Source: Oscillospiraceae bacterium
Lineage (GTDB): Bacteria; Bacillota; Clostridia; Oscillospirales; Ruminococcaceae
DNA: 30,315 nt
Reading direction: 5' to 3'
Assembly (NCBI GenBank): GCA_016296165.1
Contig: JAEDJV010000016.1
Location: forward strand, 1 to 30,315
Position 1 is the stretch's first letter. Each line of letters starts with the position of its first letter. The notes below the pieces were generated by a model that worked only from the letters and a program-made list of their open reading frames with translations, was not told where the DNA came from and did not search any database. The translations under genes and the position numbers were made by a program. Shown one piece after another: positions 22,603 through 30,315 of this stretch.

Positions 22603-22971
22603 TTACTTCTTCTTGTTAGCGATTGTCTTAACAGGACCCTTACGAGTTCTTGCGTTGGTCTTTGTACGCTGACCTCTTACAGGGAGACCTTTACGGTGAC
22701 GAATACCGCGGTAGCAGTTGATTTCAACAAGTCTCTTTATGTTAAGAGCAATCTCTCTTCTAAGGTCACCTTCAACATTGATGTTCTTGTCGATGTACTC
22801 ACGAAGCTTGTTTTCTTCTTCATCTGTAAGGTCTTTAACTCTTGTGTCAGGGTTTACGCCTGTTTCAGATAAAATCTTCTTTGCAGTTGTGTTACCGATA
22901 CCGAAAATATAAGTAAGAGCAATTTCAACTCTCTTATTCTTCGGTAAGTCAATACCAGCTATTCTTGCCAT
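22603..22971 (-). CDS. rpsM: Ribosomal protein S13
   Basis: A 122-aa protein with MARIAGIDLPKNKR at the start, the helix-hairpin-helix IFGIGNTTAKKIL, and GIRHRKGLPVRGQRTKTNARTRKG near the end, all standard for S13. It sits in the 30S head and contacts tRNA and L5. GGAGG is placed before the ATG, 33 bases after rpmJ. Confidence 0.97.
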   Translation of the reverse strand: MARIAGIDLPKNKRVEIALTYIFGIGNTTAKKILSETGVNPDTRVKDLTDEEENKLREYIDKNINVEGDLRREIALNIKRLVEINCYRGIRHRKGLPVRGQRTKTNARTRKGPVKTIANKKK

Positions 22972-23004
22972 TAACTAATTGCACCTCCGTAATGGGACTA
23001 AATA

Positions 23005-23118
23005 TTAGCCCTGTCTCTGTTTATGCTTTGGGTTTTCGCAAATAACCATTATTTTGCCTTTGCGTTTAATAATCTTACACTTCTCGCACATAGGCTTAAC
23101 TGAAGGTCTAACTTTCAT
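23005..23118 (-). CDS. rpmJ: Ribosomal protein L36
   Basis: A 37-aa protein read directly from the sequence: MKVRPSVKPMCEKCKIIKRK, continuing to a C-terminus ending HKQRQG. Cys11, Cys14, Cys27 and His32 form the usual zinc site, so this is the zinc-binding form. AAGGAGG lies 8 bases before the ATG. It takes its canonical place between infA and rpmM-type gene rpsM. Confidence 0.96.
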   Translation of the reverse strand: MKVRPSVKPMCEKCKIIKRKGKIMVICENPKHKQRQG

Positions 23119-23169
23119 CGAAAATACCTCCTTTTGATAGTTAGAAAAAGTATCTGTACCTTTTAAAGC

Positions 23170-23388
23170 TTATTTACTTCTCCAGGTAATTCTACCTCTT
23201 GTCAGGTCATAAGGCGACATTTCAACAGTAACCTTATCTCCTGGTACTATACGGATATAATTCATTCTTAACTTGCCTGATATATGAGCCAGAATTGTGT
23301 GACCTGACTCCAATTCCACACGGAACATTGCATTTGGTAAAGCTTCAACAACTTTAGCTTCTACCTCAATGGCGTCATCCTTTGCCAT
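23170..23388 (-). CDS. infA: Translation initiation factor IF-1
   Basis: A 72-aa OB-fold protein with the IF-1 motifs AKDDAIEVEAKVVEALPNA, HTILAHISGKLRMNYIRI and GDKVTVEMSPYDLTRGRI. It binds the A site of the 30S subunit during initiation. It begins 3 bases after the KOW-protein stop, which suggests coupled translation. Confidence 0.97.
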   Translation of the reverse strand: MAKDDAIEVEAKVVEALPNAMFRVELESGHTILAHISGKLRMNYIRIVPGDKVTVEMSPYDLTRGRITWRSK

Positions 23389-23391
23389 AAT

Positions 23392-23649
23392 CTAAACCTC
23401 ACTTTCATCTTCTGAGAAATTTCTCAGTATCATTTTAAGCTTTTTATCAGTAATTTCATTAAGATTAATCACAGTACCTGTAACTCTGACATGTTTAATA
23501 TTTTTTTTCTTTGGATTATCCAGCTTTCTGGTTTTTCCGTCAGCTATTAAAATATATCCCTTGTCTTCGCAAATTTTAGTTACTGCAAAGAACTTGTCAT
23601 CATCACGTCCTGCAACAGCTTTAACTACTGTACCTTCTGTAATCTTCAC
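23392..23649 (-). CDS. KOW-domain RNA-binding protein (L14e-like)
   Basis: An 85-aa protein with a KOW-like barrel (GTVVKAVAGRDDDKFFAV, then GYILIADGKTRKL and KHVRVTG) and an acidic C-terminus. Similar small proteins are common between map and infA in Clostridia; their role is unknown but a ribosome link is likely. An ATG at 23664 overlaps the map stop but has no ribosome binding site. GGAGGG stands 4 bases before a GTG at 23649, and the family normally begins a few residues before TEGTVV, so GTG was preferred. Confidence 0.8.
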   Translation of the reverse strand: MKITEGTVVKAVAGRDDDKFFAVTKICEDKGYILIADGKTRKLDNPKKKNIKHVRVTGTVINLNEITDKKLKMILRNFSEDESEV

Positions 23650-23660
23650 AATACCCTCCA

Positions 23661-24410
23661 TCATGGTGCTGTAAGAATAACCGCACCCTCGGAAGTAATC
23701 GCTATGGTATGCTCAAAATGAGCTGAAAGGGATCCGCTGGTTGTAACAACAGTCCAACCATTATCAAGTACCTTTACGCCCTCACCCTTAATGTTAATCA
23801 TTGGCTCAATCGCAAATGTCATACCTGAAACAAGTCTGGAACCATGTCCCGGAACACCATAATTAGGAACCTCAGGATCTTCATGAAGCTGTCTTCCAAC
23901 TCCATGTCCACAGTATCTTTTAACCACTGAATATCCTCTAGATTCACAATACTCCTGAACTGTGTGAGATATATCCCCGAGTCTTACACCTGCTTTAGCA
24001 ACATCAATTGCTGCATAAAGACTGGCTTCTGTAACTTCAAGGAGTTTTTTGGCCTCATCCGATATCTTTCCTACCGGAAAGGTCATGCATGTGTCACTAT
24101 GAAATCCATCTTTAAAAGCTCCGACATCGATGCTGACAATGTCACCTTCACGAAGAATACGCTTATTAGAAGGAATTCCATGAATCAGTTCTTCATTTAC
24201 TGAAATACATGCACTGGCAGGAAATCCGCCATAGTTGAGAAACGACGGCTTTGCACCACGCTGTACTATATAATCATGGATCATTTTGTTCAGCTGAAGT
24301 GTTGTCATTCCAGGTTTTATTTTTTCGCCAACAAGCTTCAACGCACCGCCGGCAATTTTACCGGAAGCACGCATTTTAGCTAAATCAGCAGTGGATTTTA
24401 CACTGATCAT
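23661..24410 (-). CDS. map: Methionine aminopeptidase, type I
   Basis: A 249-aa protein that removes the initiator methionine from new proteins. The metal ligands of the pita-bread fold are seen in order: Asp in VSIDVGAF, Asp in GFHSDTCMTF, His in CGHGVGRQLHEDP, Glu in FAIEPM and Glu in the HFEHTIAI segment. HGIP with the substrate-binding histidine comes earlier. It starts 5 bases after adk and shares the spc operon. Confidence 0.97.
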   Translation of the reverse strand: MISVKSTADLAKMRASGKIAGGALKLVGEKIKPGMTTLQLNKMIHDYIVQRGAKPSFLNYGGFPASACISVNEELIHGIPSNKRILREGDIVSIDVGAFKDGFHSDTCMTFPVGKISDEAKKLLEVTEASLYAAIDVAKAGVRLGDISHTVQEYCESRGYSVVKRYCGHGVGRQLHEDPEVPNYGVPGHGSRLVSGMTFAIEPMINIKGEGVKVLDNGWTVVTTSGSLSAHFEHTIAITSEGAVILTAP

Positions 24411-24415
24411 AAACC

Positions 24416-25048
24416 TTAAGCTCCCACAGCCTTAAGTGTCAGCTTCGATGTTTCTGCAACTTCATCCTGACCTACAACAGTTTCAAGTTTACCCTGCTTA
24501 CTGTAATAATCCTTAAGAGGAGCTGTCTGTTTGTGATATACATCAAGTCTCTCAAGAACAGTCTGTGGCTGATCATCCTTACGGATAATTGTTTCTGCTC
24601 CGCACTTGTCACATTTTCCTTCTACCTTTGAAGGTTTGAATTCAACATGATAAGTAGCACCGCAACCGCTGCAAACTCTTCTGCCTGAAACTCTCTGCTT
24701 AATTGTTTCATCCGGAACAAAAATCTCAACAACTTTATCAATGGTAACACCCATTGCATCAAGTGCTTCTGCCTGTGGAACTGTTCTTGGGAAGCCATCA
24801 AGAATAAAGCCGCCCTTACAGTCGTCACATGCGATTCTGTCCTTCAGAATTCCGATTACGATTTCATCTGAAACAAGAGCTCCGCTGTCCATAGCTTCTT
24901 TTGCCTTAAGTCCGTATTCTGTTCCGTTCTTAACTGCTTCACGAAGAATGTTACCAGTTGAAATCTGTGGTATATTAAGTGCTTCTGAAATAACTTCAGC
25001 CTGAGTACCTTTACCAGCACCCGGAGCACCGAGTAATATTAAATTCAT
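24416..25048 (-). CDS. adk: Adenylate kinase, zinc-binding lid form
   Basis: A 210-aa protein with P-loop GAPGAGKGTQ, the AMP-binding STGNILREAV and GFILDGFPRTVPQAEAL, and a lid carrying four cysteines (CSGCGATYH and CDKCGAE), the zinc-lid form of Gram-positive bacteria. It balances ATP, ADP and AMP. It lies 18 bases after secY in the canonical secY-adk-map order. Confidence 0.97.
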   Translation of the reverse strand: MNLILLGAPGAGKGTQAEVISEALNIPQISTGNILREAVKNGTEYGLKAKEAMDSGALVSDEIVIGILKDRIACDDCKGGFILDGFPRTVPQAEALDAMGVTIDKVVEIFVPDETIKQRVSGRRVCSGCGATYHVEFKPSKVEGKCDKCGAETIIRKDDQPQTVLERLDVYHKQTAPLKDYYSKQGKLETVVGQDEVAETSKLTLKAVGA

Positions 25049-25066
25049 AGTATTTATCCCCCTGAA

Positions 25067-26386
25067 TTATTCAAGAAATCCTTTATGATGACGCATCATA
25101 ATCTGTGATTCAAGTGTACGTACTGTTTCAAGCGCAACACTTACTACGATAAGAATTGAAGTACCACCAAGTGCAAGGTTTCCGAGATCCGGGAACATAG
25201 CACCAAAGATTGATGGAATAACAGCGATTATACCAAGGAAAACCGCACCAACAAGTGTTATCTTGGATAAAACTCTCTGGATATAATCTGATGTCGGCTT
25301 ACCAGGTCTGATACCCGGAATACCGCCGTTGCTCTGACGAAGATTGTTTGCTATTTCAACAGGATTGTACTGCATTGATACATAGAAGTAATTAAATCCT
25401 ATTATGAGGAAAAATAATACTATTGCATATACTGGACTTCTGTATGAAAGAAGATTTGTAAAACCAGTATAAAACTTATCCCACCATGAGGTTCCTGTTG
25501 GATCCGGAGGGAAGAAAAGTGCGATTGTCATAGGAAGTGAAACAAAAGCGTTAGCAAAGATAATCGGCATTACACCACTCATACAAACCTTTACAGGAAT
25601 GTGTGTACTCTGCCCGCCGTACTGCTTTCTGCCTACAACTCTCTTTGCGTACTGTATAGGTATTCTTCTTTCAGACTCATTCATGAAAACAATGAATCCA
25701 ACTATGAATACGAAGAACAGTATGATAAACAGGTCAACAAAAACATATGGATTTGGCTTGTTCTTAGCAGCCTCAATAAGACTCATGATACCAGCCGGAC
25801 CGTTTGCTATGATTCCTGTAAAAATGAGAATTGAAACACCGTTTCCGATACCTTTTTCATTTACTCTGTTACCAAGCCAAACAACCGCCATCGCACCAGT
25901 AATAAATACTGCCATAATAACAATTGCGGCAAATGTACCTTCAAAACCTCTGGTATACTGAACAGCACCAGCGTTTTTCATTGTAAGGTAATATGCAAAA
26001 GCCATAAATATAGCTAATATAAGTGAAACTACAGAAGATATCTTATCTATTTTCTTACGTCCCTCCTCACCCTCTTTTGATAATCTCTCAAGAGGAGGAA
26101 GTGCATAAGTTAATAACTGAACAATAATTGATGCGTTAATGAAAGGCTGAATTGAAAGTGCAAACACTGTAGCCTTTTCCATTGATCCACCTGAAAACAG
26201 GTTAAGATATCCCAACGCATTATTATCAGAATTGGCAGCCATCCATTCGCCTAACTTATTAACATCAAGGAATGGGGCTGGAACGAATATTGAACCTATT
26301 CGGAAAATAACTATAATGAGTAATGTGTACAGAAGCTTTTTTCTGGTTTCTTGAACTTTCCAAGCATTTCTTAGTGTTTCAAGCAC
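25067..26386 (-). CDS. secY: Preprotein translocase subunit SecY
   Basis: A 439-aa protein with ten predicted membrane segments. The start has LRNAWKVQETRKKLLYTLLIIVIFRIGS, the plug region follows with NLFSGGSMEKATVFALSIQPFINASIIVQLL, and the cytosolic loop before TM9-10 shows PGIRPGKPTSDYI, all usual for SecY. It forms the channel for exported proteins, among them the GH74 enzyme here. It begins one base after rplO. Confidence 0.97.
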   Translation of the reverse strand: MLETLRNAWKVQETRKKLLYTLLIIVIFRIGSIFVPAPFLDVNKLGEWMAANSDNNALGYLNLFSGGSMEKATVFALSIQPFINASIIVQLLTYALPPLERLSKEGEEGRKKIDKISSVVSLILAIFMAFAYYLTMKNAGAVQYTRGFEGTFAAIVIMAVFITGAMAVVWLGNRVNEKGIGNGVSILIFTGIIANGPAGIMSLIEAAKNKPNPYVFVDLFIILFFVFIVGFIVFMNESERRIPIQYAKRVVGRKQYGGQSTHIPVKVCMSGVMPIIFANAFVSLPMTIALFFPPDPTGTSWWDKFYTGFTNLLSYRSPVYAIVLFFLIIGFNYFYVSMQYNPVEIANNLRQSNGGIPGIRPGKPTSDYIQRVLSKITLVGAVFLGIIAVIPSIFGAMFPDLGNLALGGTSILIVVSVALETVRTLESQIMMRHHKGFLE

Positions 26387-26387
26387 A

Positions 26388-26825
26388 TTACATCACCTCA
26401 GTCTTCCCACCGGCTTTCTCAATTTTCTCTACTGCTGACTGAGAGAATTTCGCAGCCTTAACTGTAACCTTAGATGTTACGTCGCCGTTACCTAAAACCT
26501 TAACGCCGTCATACTCTTTCTTAATTAATCCAGCTGCTTTTAATAATTCTGCGTCTACTACTGTACCGTCAGTAAACTTATTAAGATCAGATACATTGAT
26601 GATAGCGAACTTCTTAGCAAAAATGTTATTGAAGCCTCTCTTTGGTATACGTCTCATGATTGGCATCTGTCCGCCTTCAAAACCGATACGTACACCGCCG
26701 CCTGAACGTGCCTTCTGACCCTTGTGACCTTTACCTGCAGTCTTACCGTTACCAGAGCCGTTTCCTCTACCTACTCGCTTACTGTTCTTGGAAGGCTGAC
26801 CTGGAGTTAATTCATGTAACTTCAT
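26388..26825 (-). CDS. rplO: Ribosomal protein L15
   Basis: A 145-aa protein with the L15 start MKLHELTPGQPSKNSKRVGRG, a glycine- and lysine-rich GNGKTAGKGHKGQKARSGGG tail segment, FEGGQMPIMRRIPKRGFNN and a globular C-terminal half. L15 is a late-assembly 50S protein. GGAGG precedes the start 20 bases after rpmD. Confidence 0.97.
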   Translation of the reverse strand: MKLHELTPGQPSKNSKRVGRGNGSGNGKTAGKGHKGQKARSGGGVRIGFEGGQMPIMRRIPKRGFNNIFAKKFAIINVSDLNKFTDGTVVDAELLKAAGLIKKEYDGVKVLGNGDVTSKVTVKAAKFSQSAVEKIEKAGGKTEVM

Positions 26826-26845
26826 TATTTGTGCACCTCCCTGCT

Positions 26846-27031
26846 TTATACTTCTTTAACCTCAACGAGGTGAGAAATTGTCTTGATTTTACCCATTGTC
26901 TGATTGTTGTCCGGCTGAGTTGTAACGTCACCGATCTTCTTAAGTCCAAGAGAATGAGCAGTATCAATCTGATTCTTCTTACATCCGATGAGACTTCTAA
27001 CGAGCTTAATCTGCTTTGCCATTGAACTCAC
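26846..27031 (-). CDS. rpmD: Ribosomal protein L30
   Basis: A 61-aa protein of the short bacterial L30 type: KQIKLVRSLIGCKKNQIDTAHSLGLKKIGD, then DNNQTMGKIKTISHLVEVKEV. It starts 3 bases after rpsE. Confidence 0.95.
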   Translation of the reverse strand: MSSMAKQIKLVRSLIGCKKNQIDTAHSLGLKKIGDVTTQPDNNQTMGKIKTISHLVEVKEV

Positions 27032-27034
27032 TCC

Positions 27035-27535
27035 TTAACCTAAAATTTCTTTTACTGTTTTGCCTCTCTTTTCAGCAACTTCCTTAGCAGAAGTACATTC
27101 GCTTAATCCCTGAATTGTAGCTCTAACTACATTGCATGGATTATTTGAACGGAGAGACTTTGTTCTGATGTCCTTGATACCAGCCATTTCAACAACGGCA
27201 CGAACAGGGCCACCAGCGATAACGCCTGTACCAGGAGCAGCTGGTTTCATAAGAACGCTGCCTGCACCAAACTTACCGATGATCTCGTGAGGAATTGTTG
27301 TACCTCTGAGTGAGATCTTAACAAGGTTCTTCTTAGCATCTTCAATACCCTTACGGATAGCGTCCGGAACTTCTCCTGACTTACCAAGACCGAAACCTAC
27401 AATACCGTTTCCGTCACCTACTACTACAAGAGCAGAGAACTTCATTATACGACCGCCCTTAACAGTCTTAGAAACTCTGTTAATGGAAACAACCTTTTCT
27501 GAAAGCTCCAGTTTTGAAGCATCTATTTTAGCCAA
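27035..27535 (-). CDS. rpsE: Ribosomal protein S5
   Basis: A 166-aa protein with the S5 double-stranded RNA-binding domain (SEKVVSINRVSKTVKGGRIMKFSALVVVGDGNGIVGFG) and the C-terminal domain with GVIAGGPVRAVVEMAGI. S5 affects decoding fidelity at the mRNA entry. GGAGG stands before the start, 17 bases after rplR. Confidence 0.97.
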   Translation of the reverse strand: MAKIDASKLELSEKVVSINRVSKTVKGGRIMKFSALVVVGDGNGIVGFGLGKSGEVPDAIRKGIEDAKKNLVKISLRGTTIPHEIIGKFGAGSVLMKPAAPGTGVIAGGPVRAVVEMAGIKDIRTKSLRSNNPCNVVRATIQGLSECTSAKEVAEKRGKTVKEILG

Positions 27536-27552
27536 AGCGCTTTACCTCCTTA

Positions 27553-27912
27553 TTAGAACTGTAATCCGTTTTCGCGGGCAGATTCAGCAAGCTCTTTGAT
27601 ACGACCATGATAAACGTTACCGCCTCTGTCGAATACAACATTAGTGATACCCTTATCAATTGCGCTCTTAGCAATCATCTGACCTACCATGCGAGCACCG
27701 TCCTTATTTCCGCCGTTTCCGTCAAAGTCCTTTGAGAGACTTGAAGCAGAAGCAAGTGTAACACCATTTACGTCATCAATAATCTGTGCGTAAATGTGCT
27801 TTGTGGAGCGAAAAACATTAAGACGTGGACGCTCCGGTGTGCCGGAAATCTTTTCACGAACTCTGCGGTGTCTAGCTTCTCTAGCCTTGTTCTTATCAGC
27901 CTTTTTAACCAT
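27553..27912 (-). CDS. rplR: Ribosomal protein L18
   Basis: A 119-aa protein with a basic start and the L18 pattern RPRLNVFRSTKHIYAQIIDD, KSAIDKGITNVVFDRGGNVYHGRI and ENGLQF at the end. It binds 5S rRNA with L5. It is 18 bases after rplF. Confidence 0.97.
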   Translation of the reverse strand: MVKKADKNKAREARHRRVREKISGTPERPRLNVFRSTKHIYAQIIDDVNGVTLASASSLSKDFDGNGGNKDGARMVGQMIAKSAIDKGITNVVFDRGGNVYHGRIKELAESARENGLQF

Positions 27913-27930
27913 TGCGATTCACTCCTTTTA

Positions 27931-28476
27931 TTACTTTTTACCCTTACCGGCTTTACCCTCTTTACGGATAATTCTTTCGCCTTCATATCTGATACCTTTA
28001 CCCTTATATGGCTCCGGTGGACGCTTTTCACGTACTTCAGCTGCAAACTGACCAACAACCTGCTTATCAATACCATTGATAATGATTTTGTTAGCGTTTG
28101 GAACGTCGATTGTGATGCCGTCTTTTTCAGACATGATAACCTGATGTGAGTAACCAAGATTCATTACGAGATCCTTGCCCTGCTTTGCAGCACGGTAACC
28201 AACACCTTCGATTTCAAGAGTCTTAGAGAAACCGTTTGTTACGCCTTCAATCATGTTAGCGATAAGTGTTCTTGTAAGACCGTGAAGTGACTTGTGATTC
28301 TTGCTTTCTGATGGACGTGTTACAGTAATAACACCATCAGCTATTTCAATGCCCAGCTCTTTAGAAAACTGCTTAGAGATTTCGCCCTTAGAGCCCTTTA
28401 CAGTAATTAAATTGTTTTCATTTTTAACTTCTACGCCGGCTGGGACACTTATTGGCATTCTACCTATTCTTGACAT
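27931..28476 (-). CDS. rplF: Ribosomal protein L6
   Basis: A 181-aa protein of two L6 repeats: SRIGRMPISVPAGVEV at the start, SLHGLTRTLIANMIEGVTNGF, and in the second half GYSHQV, IDKQVVGQFAAEVREKRPPEPYKGKGIRY. It lies near the factor-binding site of the 50S. It starts 12 bases after rpsH. Confidence 0.97.
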   Translation of the reverse strand: MSRIGRMPISVPAGVEVKNENNLITVKGSKGEISKQFSKELGIEIADGVITVTRPSESKNHKSLHGLTRTLIANMIEGVTNGFSKTLEIEGVGYRAAKQGKDLVMNLGYSHQVIMSEKDGITIDVPNANKIIINGIDKQVVGQFAAEVREKRPPEPYKGKGIRYEGERIIRKEGKAGKGKK

Positions 28477-28488
28477 TATGTGTCCTCC

Positions 28489-28887
28489 TTACCATACAAA
28501 TGCGAGAACTTCGCCGCCTACGTTAAGTTCACGAGCCTTCTTGTCAGTCATAATTCCCTTTGAAGTAGAAACAACTGCAATTCCGAGACCCTTTCTTACC
28601 TTAGGCATATCCTCACAACTTGAATATATACGCAAACCCGGTTTTGAAACCCTACGTAAGCCAGTAATAACAGGTGACTTGCTAGCACCATACTTAAGAG
28701 TAATTCTTATGATACCCTGCTTACCATCTTCAATAACCTGAAAGCTCTTGATATAACCTTCATCTAAAAGAATCTGTGTTATAGCCTTCTTTACATTTGA
28801 AGCGGGAACATCAACCGTAGCGTGCTTAGCTGAATTCGCATTACGAATTCTTGTTAATAAATCTGCTATAGTATCAGTAATCTGCAT
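28489..28887 (-). CDS. rpsH: Ribosomal protein S8
   Basis: A 132-aa protein with TIADLLTRIRNANSAKHATVDVPAS at the start and GLGIAVVSTSKGIMTDKKARELNVGGEVLAFVW at the end, the S8 signature. It binds helix 21 of 16S rRNA and in E. coli represses the spc operon. It follows rpsN by 24 bases. Confidence 0.97.
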   Translation of the reverse strand: MQITDTIADLLTRIRNANSAKHATVDVPASNVKKAITQILLDEGYIKSFQVIEDGKQGIIRITLKYGASKSPVITGLRRVSKPGLRIYSSCEDMPKVRKGLGIAVVSTSKGIMTDKKARELNVGGEVLAFVW

Positions 28888-28911
28888 GCTAAATTTACCT
28901 CCTTTGTAATA

Positions 28912-29097
28912 TTACCAGCTAGCCTTCTTAACTCCTGGAATCTGACCGTCGTGAGCTAACTCTCTGAAGCAGATACGGCAGATGCCGAACTTTCTGAGAT
29001 AAGCGTGTGGTCTTCCACAAATCTTACATCTGTTATAAGCGCGTGTGGAGAACTTAGGAGTTTTCTGCTGCTTTAAAACCATTGCCTTCTTAGCCAT
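28912..29097 (-). CDS. rpsN: Ribosomal protein S14, zinc-binding short form
   Basis: A 61-aa S14 of the short type (also called rpsZ) with the zinc site CKICGRPHAYLRKFGICRICF: Cys24, Cys27, Cys40 and Cys43. The gene sits between rplE and rpsH as in other Firmicutes, with GGAGG upstream. Confidence 0.96.
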   Translation of the reverse strand: MAKKAMVLKQQKTPKFSTRAYNRCKICGRPHAYLRKFGICRICFRELAHDGQIPGVKKASW

Positions 29098-29114
29098 TTA
29101 CAAAACCTCCTGCA

Positions 29115-29654
29115 TTACTTAGCAAATGGAGCACCCATGAGTGTAAGGAGCTCTTTTGCTTCTTCATCAGTGTTAGCTGTTGTGATAAAGTTTATATCCA
29201 TACCTCTAACCTTATCGATCTTATCATATTCGATTTCAGGGAAAATAAGCTGTTCCTTAATACCTGTAGAATAGTTTCCTCTTCCGTCGAATGAGTTAGG
29301 GTTAATACCTCTGAAGTCACGTACACGTGGTAATGATACATTAAAGAACTTATCGAGGAACTCGTACATACGTTCATTTCTTAATGTAACCTTAACACCG
29401 ATCGGCATTCCTTCACGAAGCTTAAAGTTAGCAACTGACTTCTTAGCGCGGCAGATAACAGGCTTCTGACCTGTGATAGCAGCAAGATCTGTCATAATTG
29501 CATCTATAACCTTAGCATTTTCCTTAGCTTCACCAGCACCAACGTTGATTACGATCTTGTCAAGCTTCGGAATCTGCATAACGCTCTTGTAGCCAAACTT
29601 CTTCATCATAGCAGGAGCTACAGTGCTATTATAGTAATCCTTCATTCTAGCCAT
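29115..29654 (-). CDS. rplE: Ribosomal protein L5
   Basis: A 179-aa protein with VMQIPKLDKIVINVGAGEAKENAK, TGQKPVICRAKKSVANFKLREGMPIGVKVTLR and PRVRDFRGINPNSFDGRGNYS, standard L5 segments. It binds 5S rRNA and the P-site tRNA. It starts 16 bases after rplX. Confidence 0.97.
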   Translation of the reverse strand: MARMKDYYNSTVAPAMMKKFGYKSVMQIPKLDKIVINVGAGEAKENAKVIDAIMTDLAAITGQKPVICRAKKSVANFKLREGMPIGVKVTLRNERMYEFLDKFFNVSLPRVRDFRGINPNSFDGRGNYSTGIKEQLIFPEIEYDKIDKVRGMDINFITTANTDEEAKELLTLMGAPFAK

Positions 29655-29670
29655 GTCGTTTCTCCTTTAC

Positions 29671-30009
29671 TTAAAATGATGCTCCGCATTTTTTGCAAAC
29701 GCGTAACTTCTTGTCTTCTTCAAAAGTATGACCTACTCTTGTTGGCTTGCCGCACTTAGGGCAAACAAGCTGTACCTTGCAAGCGTATATAGGAGCTTCA
29801 GCCTTAACTATTCCGCCAACCTGGCCCATTCTTGTAGGCTTTACATGCTTAGTAACGAAGTTGATTCCTTCAACGATTACTTTGCCTTCCTTAGGGCTAA
29901 CTTCGAGAACCTTACCAGTCTTTCTCTTGTTATTGCCTTCGAATTTATCGTTATACTTACCTGTAAGCAGTACGACTGTGTCACCTTTTTTAACATGTAC
30001 TTTACTCAT
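29671..30009 (-). CDS. rplX: Ribosomal protein L24
   Basis: A 112-aa protein with the KOW motif (VKKGDTVVLLTGKYNDK), KTGKVLEVSPKEGKVIVEGIN, and a C-terminal zinc-type pair CPKCGKPTRVG and CKKCGASF. It starts early 50S assembly. Two ATG codons stand in tandem; the one at 30009 lies 7 bases after GGAGG and was preferred over a longer reading from 30042 that overlaps rplN. Confidence 0.95.
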   Translation of the reverse strand: MSKVHVKKGDTVVLLTGKYNDKFEGNNKRKTGKVLEVSPKEGKVIVEGINFVTKHVKPTRMGQVGGIVKAEAPIYACKVQLVCPKCGKPTRVGHTFEEDKKLRVCKKCGASF

Positions 30010-30022
30010 CATGACACCTCCA

Positions 30023-30315
30023 TTATAATACTTCTGGTGCAAGGCTTAATATCTTAGTGTATTCCTTGTCACGAAGTTCTCTTGCTACTGGTCCGAATAT
30101 ACGTGTACCCTTTGGATTCTTGTCTTCCTTAATAATTACAGCAGCGTTCTCATCGAAGCGGATATAAGTTCCATCCTCTCTTCTTAAGCCCTTTGCTGAA
30201 CGAACGATAACTGCTTTAACAACGTCACCCTTCTTAACAACGCCACCGGGTGTTGCCTTCTTAACAGAAGCTACAACTACATCGCCGATATTTGCATATC
30301 TTCTGCGTGTACCGC
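30023..30315 (-). CDS. rplN: Ribosomal protein L14, cut by the window edge
   Basis: The last 96 codons of L14, the first roughly 26 lying outside. Visible are IGDVVVASVKKATPGG, VVKKGDVVKAVIVRS, the segment DGTYIRFDENAAVIIKED, PKGTRIFGPVARELRD and the end SLAPEVL. L14 sits on the 50S face that meets the 30S. It precedes rplX by 13 bases. Confidence 0.95.
   Translation of the reverse strand, partial: GTRRRYANIGDVVVASVKKATPGGVVKKGDVVKAVIVRSAKGLRREDGTYIRFDENAAVIIKEDKNPKGTRIFGPVARELRDKEYTKILSLAPEVL

Noticed and set aside
27768..28157. Long antisense or shifted reading frames inside rplF, rplR and other ribosomal genes
   Set aside because: They are shadows of well-identified genes, without their own ribosome binding sites.
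1..30315. CRISPR arrays, insertion sequences, tRNA or rRNA genes
   Set aside because: Looked for regular repeats, transposase-like proteins, CCA ends and cloverleaf arms by eye; none was seen. A covariance-model scan would be needed to exclude small RNA genes.

Overview
The window reads as chromosomal DNA of a low-GC Gram-positive gut or rumen anaerobe, most likely a cellulosome-forming Ruminococcus or close relative. Three things point there. A secreted GH74 xyloglucanase carries a C-terminal dockerin. Promoters and ribosome binding sites are typical of Firmicutes (TTGACA/TATAAT, AGGAGG). The spc/alpha ribosomal operon has the usual Clostridia gene order, including a KOW-domain gene between map and infA. 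Species level cannot be read from the sequence.

Layout. (1) 1-890, minus strand: a ZnuC-like ABC ATPase on its own promoter, ended by a terminator. (2) 893-8991, minus strand: a tight operon of eight genes built around an EssC-type FtsK/SpoIIIE ATPase with N-terminal FHA domains. It also holds a LytTR-type regulator, an unrecognised 156-aa protein, a YukD/EsaB ubiquitin-like protein, two WXG100-like proteins, two more small helical proteins, and a signal-vWA-TM-FHA membrane protein. This is a type VII secretion (T7SSb-like) locus, but no EssA, EssB or EsaA is present. (3) 9060-9158: back-to-back promoters for the T7SS operon and a plus-strand operon. (4) 9250-11181, plus strand: a PHP phosphoesterase, a TSCPD-domain protein and a YdcF-family membrane protein, ended by a bidirectional terminator. 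(5) 11248-13939, minus strand: pnp and rpsO, each behind a structured leader. (6) 13945-16376, minus strand: YesL/DUF624 protein, SpoIIM-like protein and proC. (7) 16556-19424, minus strand: the dockerin-bearing GH74 enzyme, with a palindrome inside its promoter and a cre-like site just downstream. (8) About 20018 to the window end, minus strand: the spc/alpha operon from rplN (cut by the edge) to rplQ, closed by a terminator.

The candidate unusual system is the T7SS-like operon. Eight genes are packed with overlaps or gaps of at most 15 bases and appear to share one promoter. The conserved ATPase, ubiquitin-like protein and small helical partners are there. The usual membrane partners are replaced, at least locally, by one protein with an extracellular vWA-like domain and a cytosolic FHA domain, and a regulator with a degenerate receiver domain is built into the operon. 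All functional statements rest on sequence motifs read by eye; no database search was possible.
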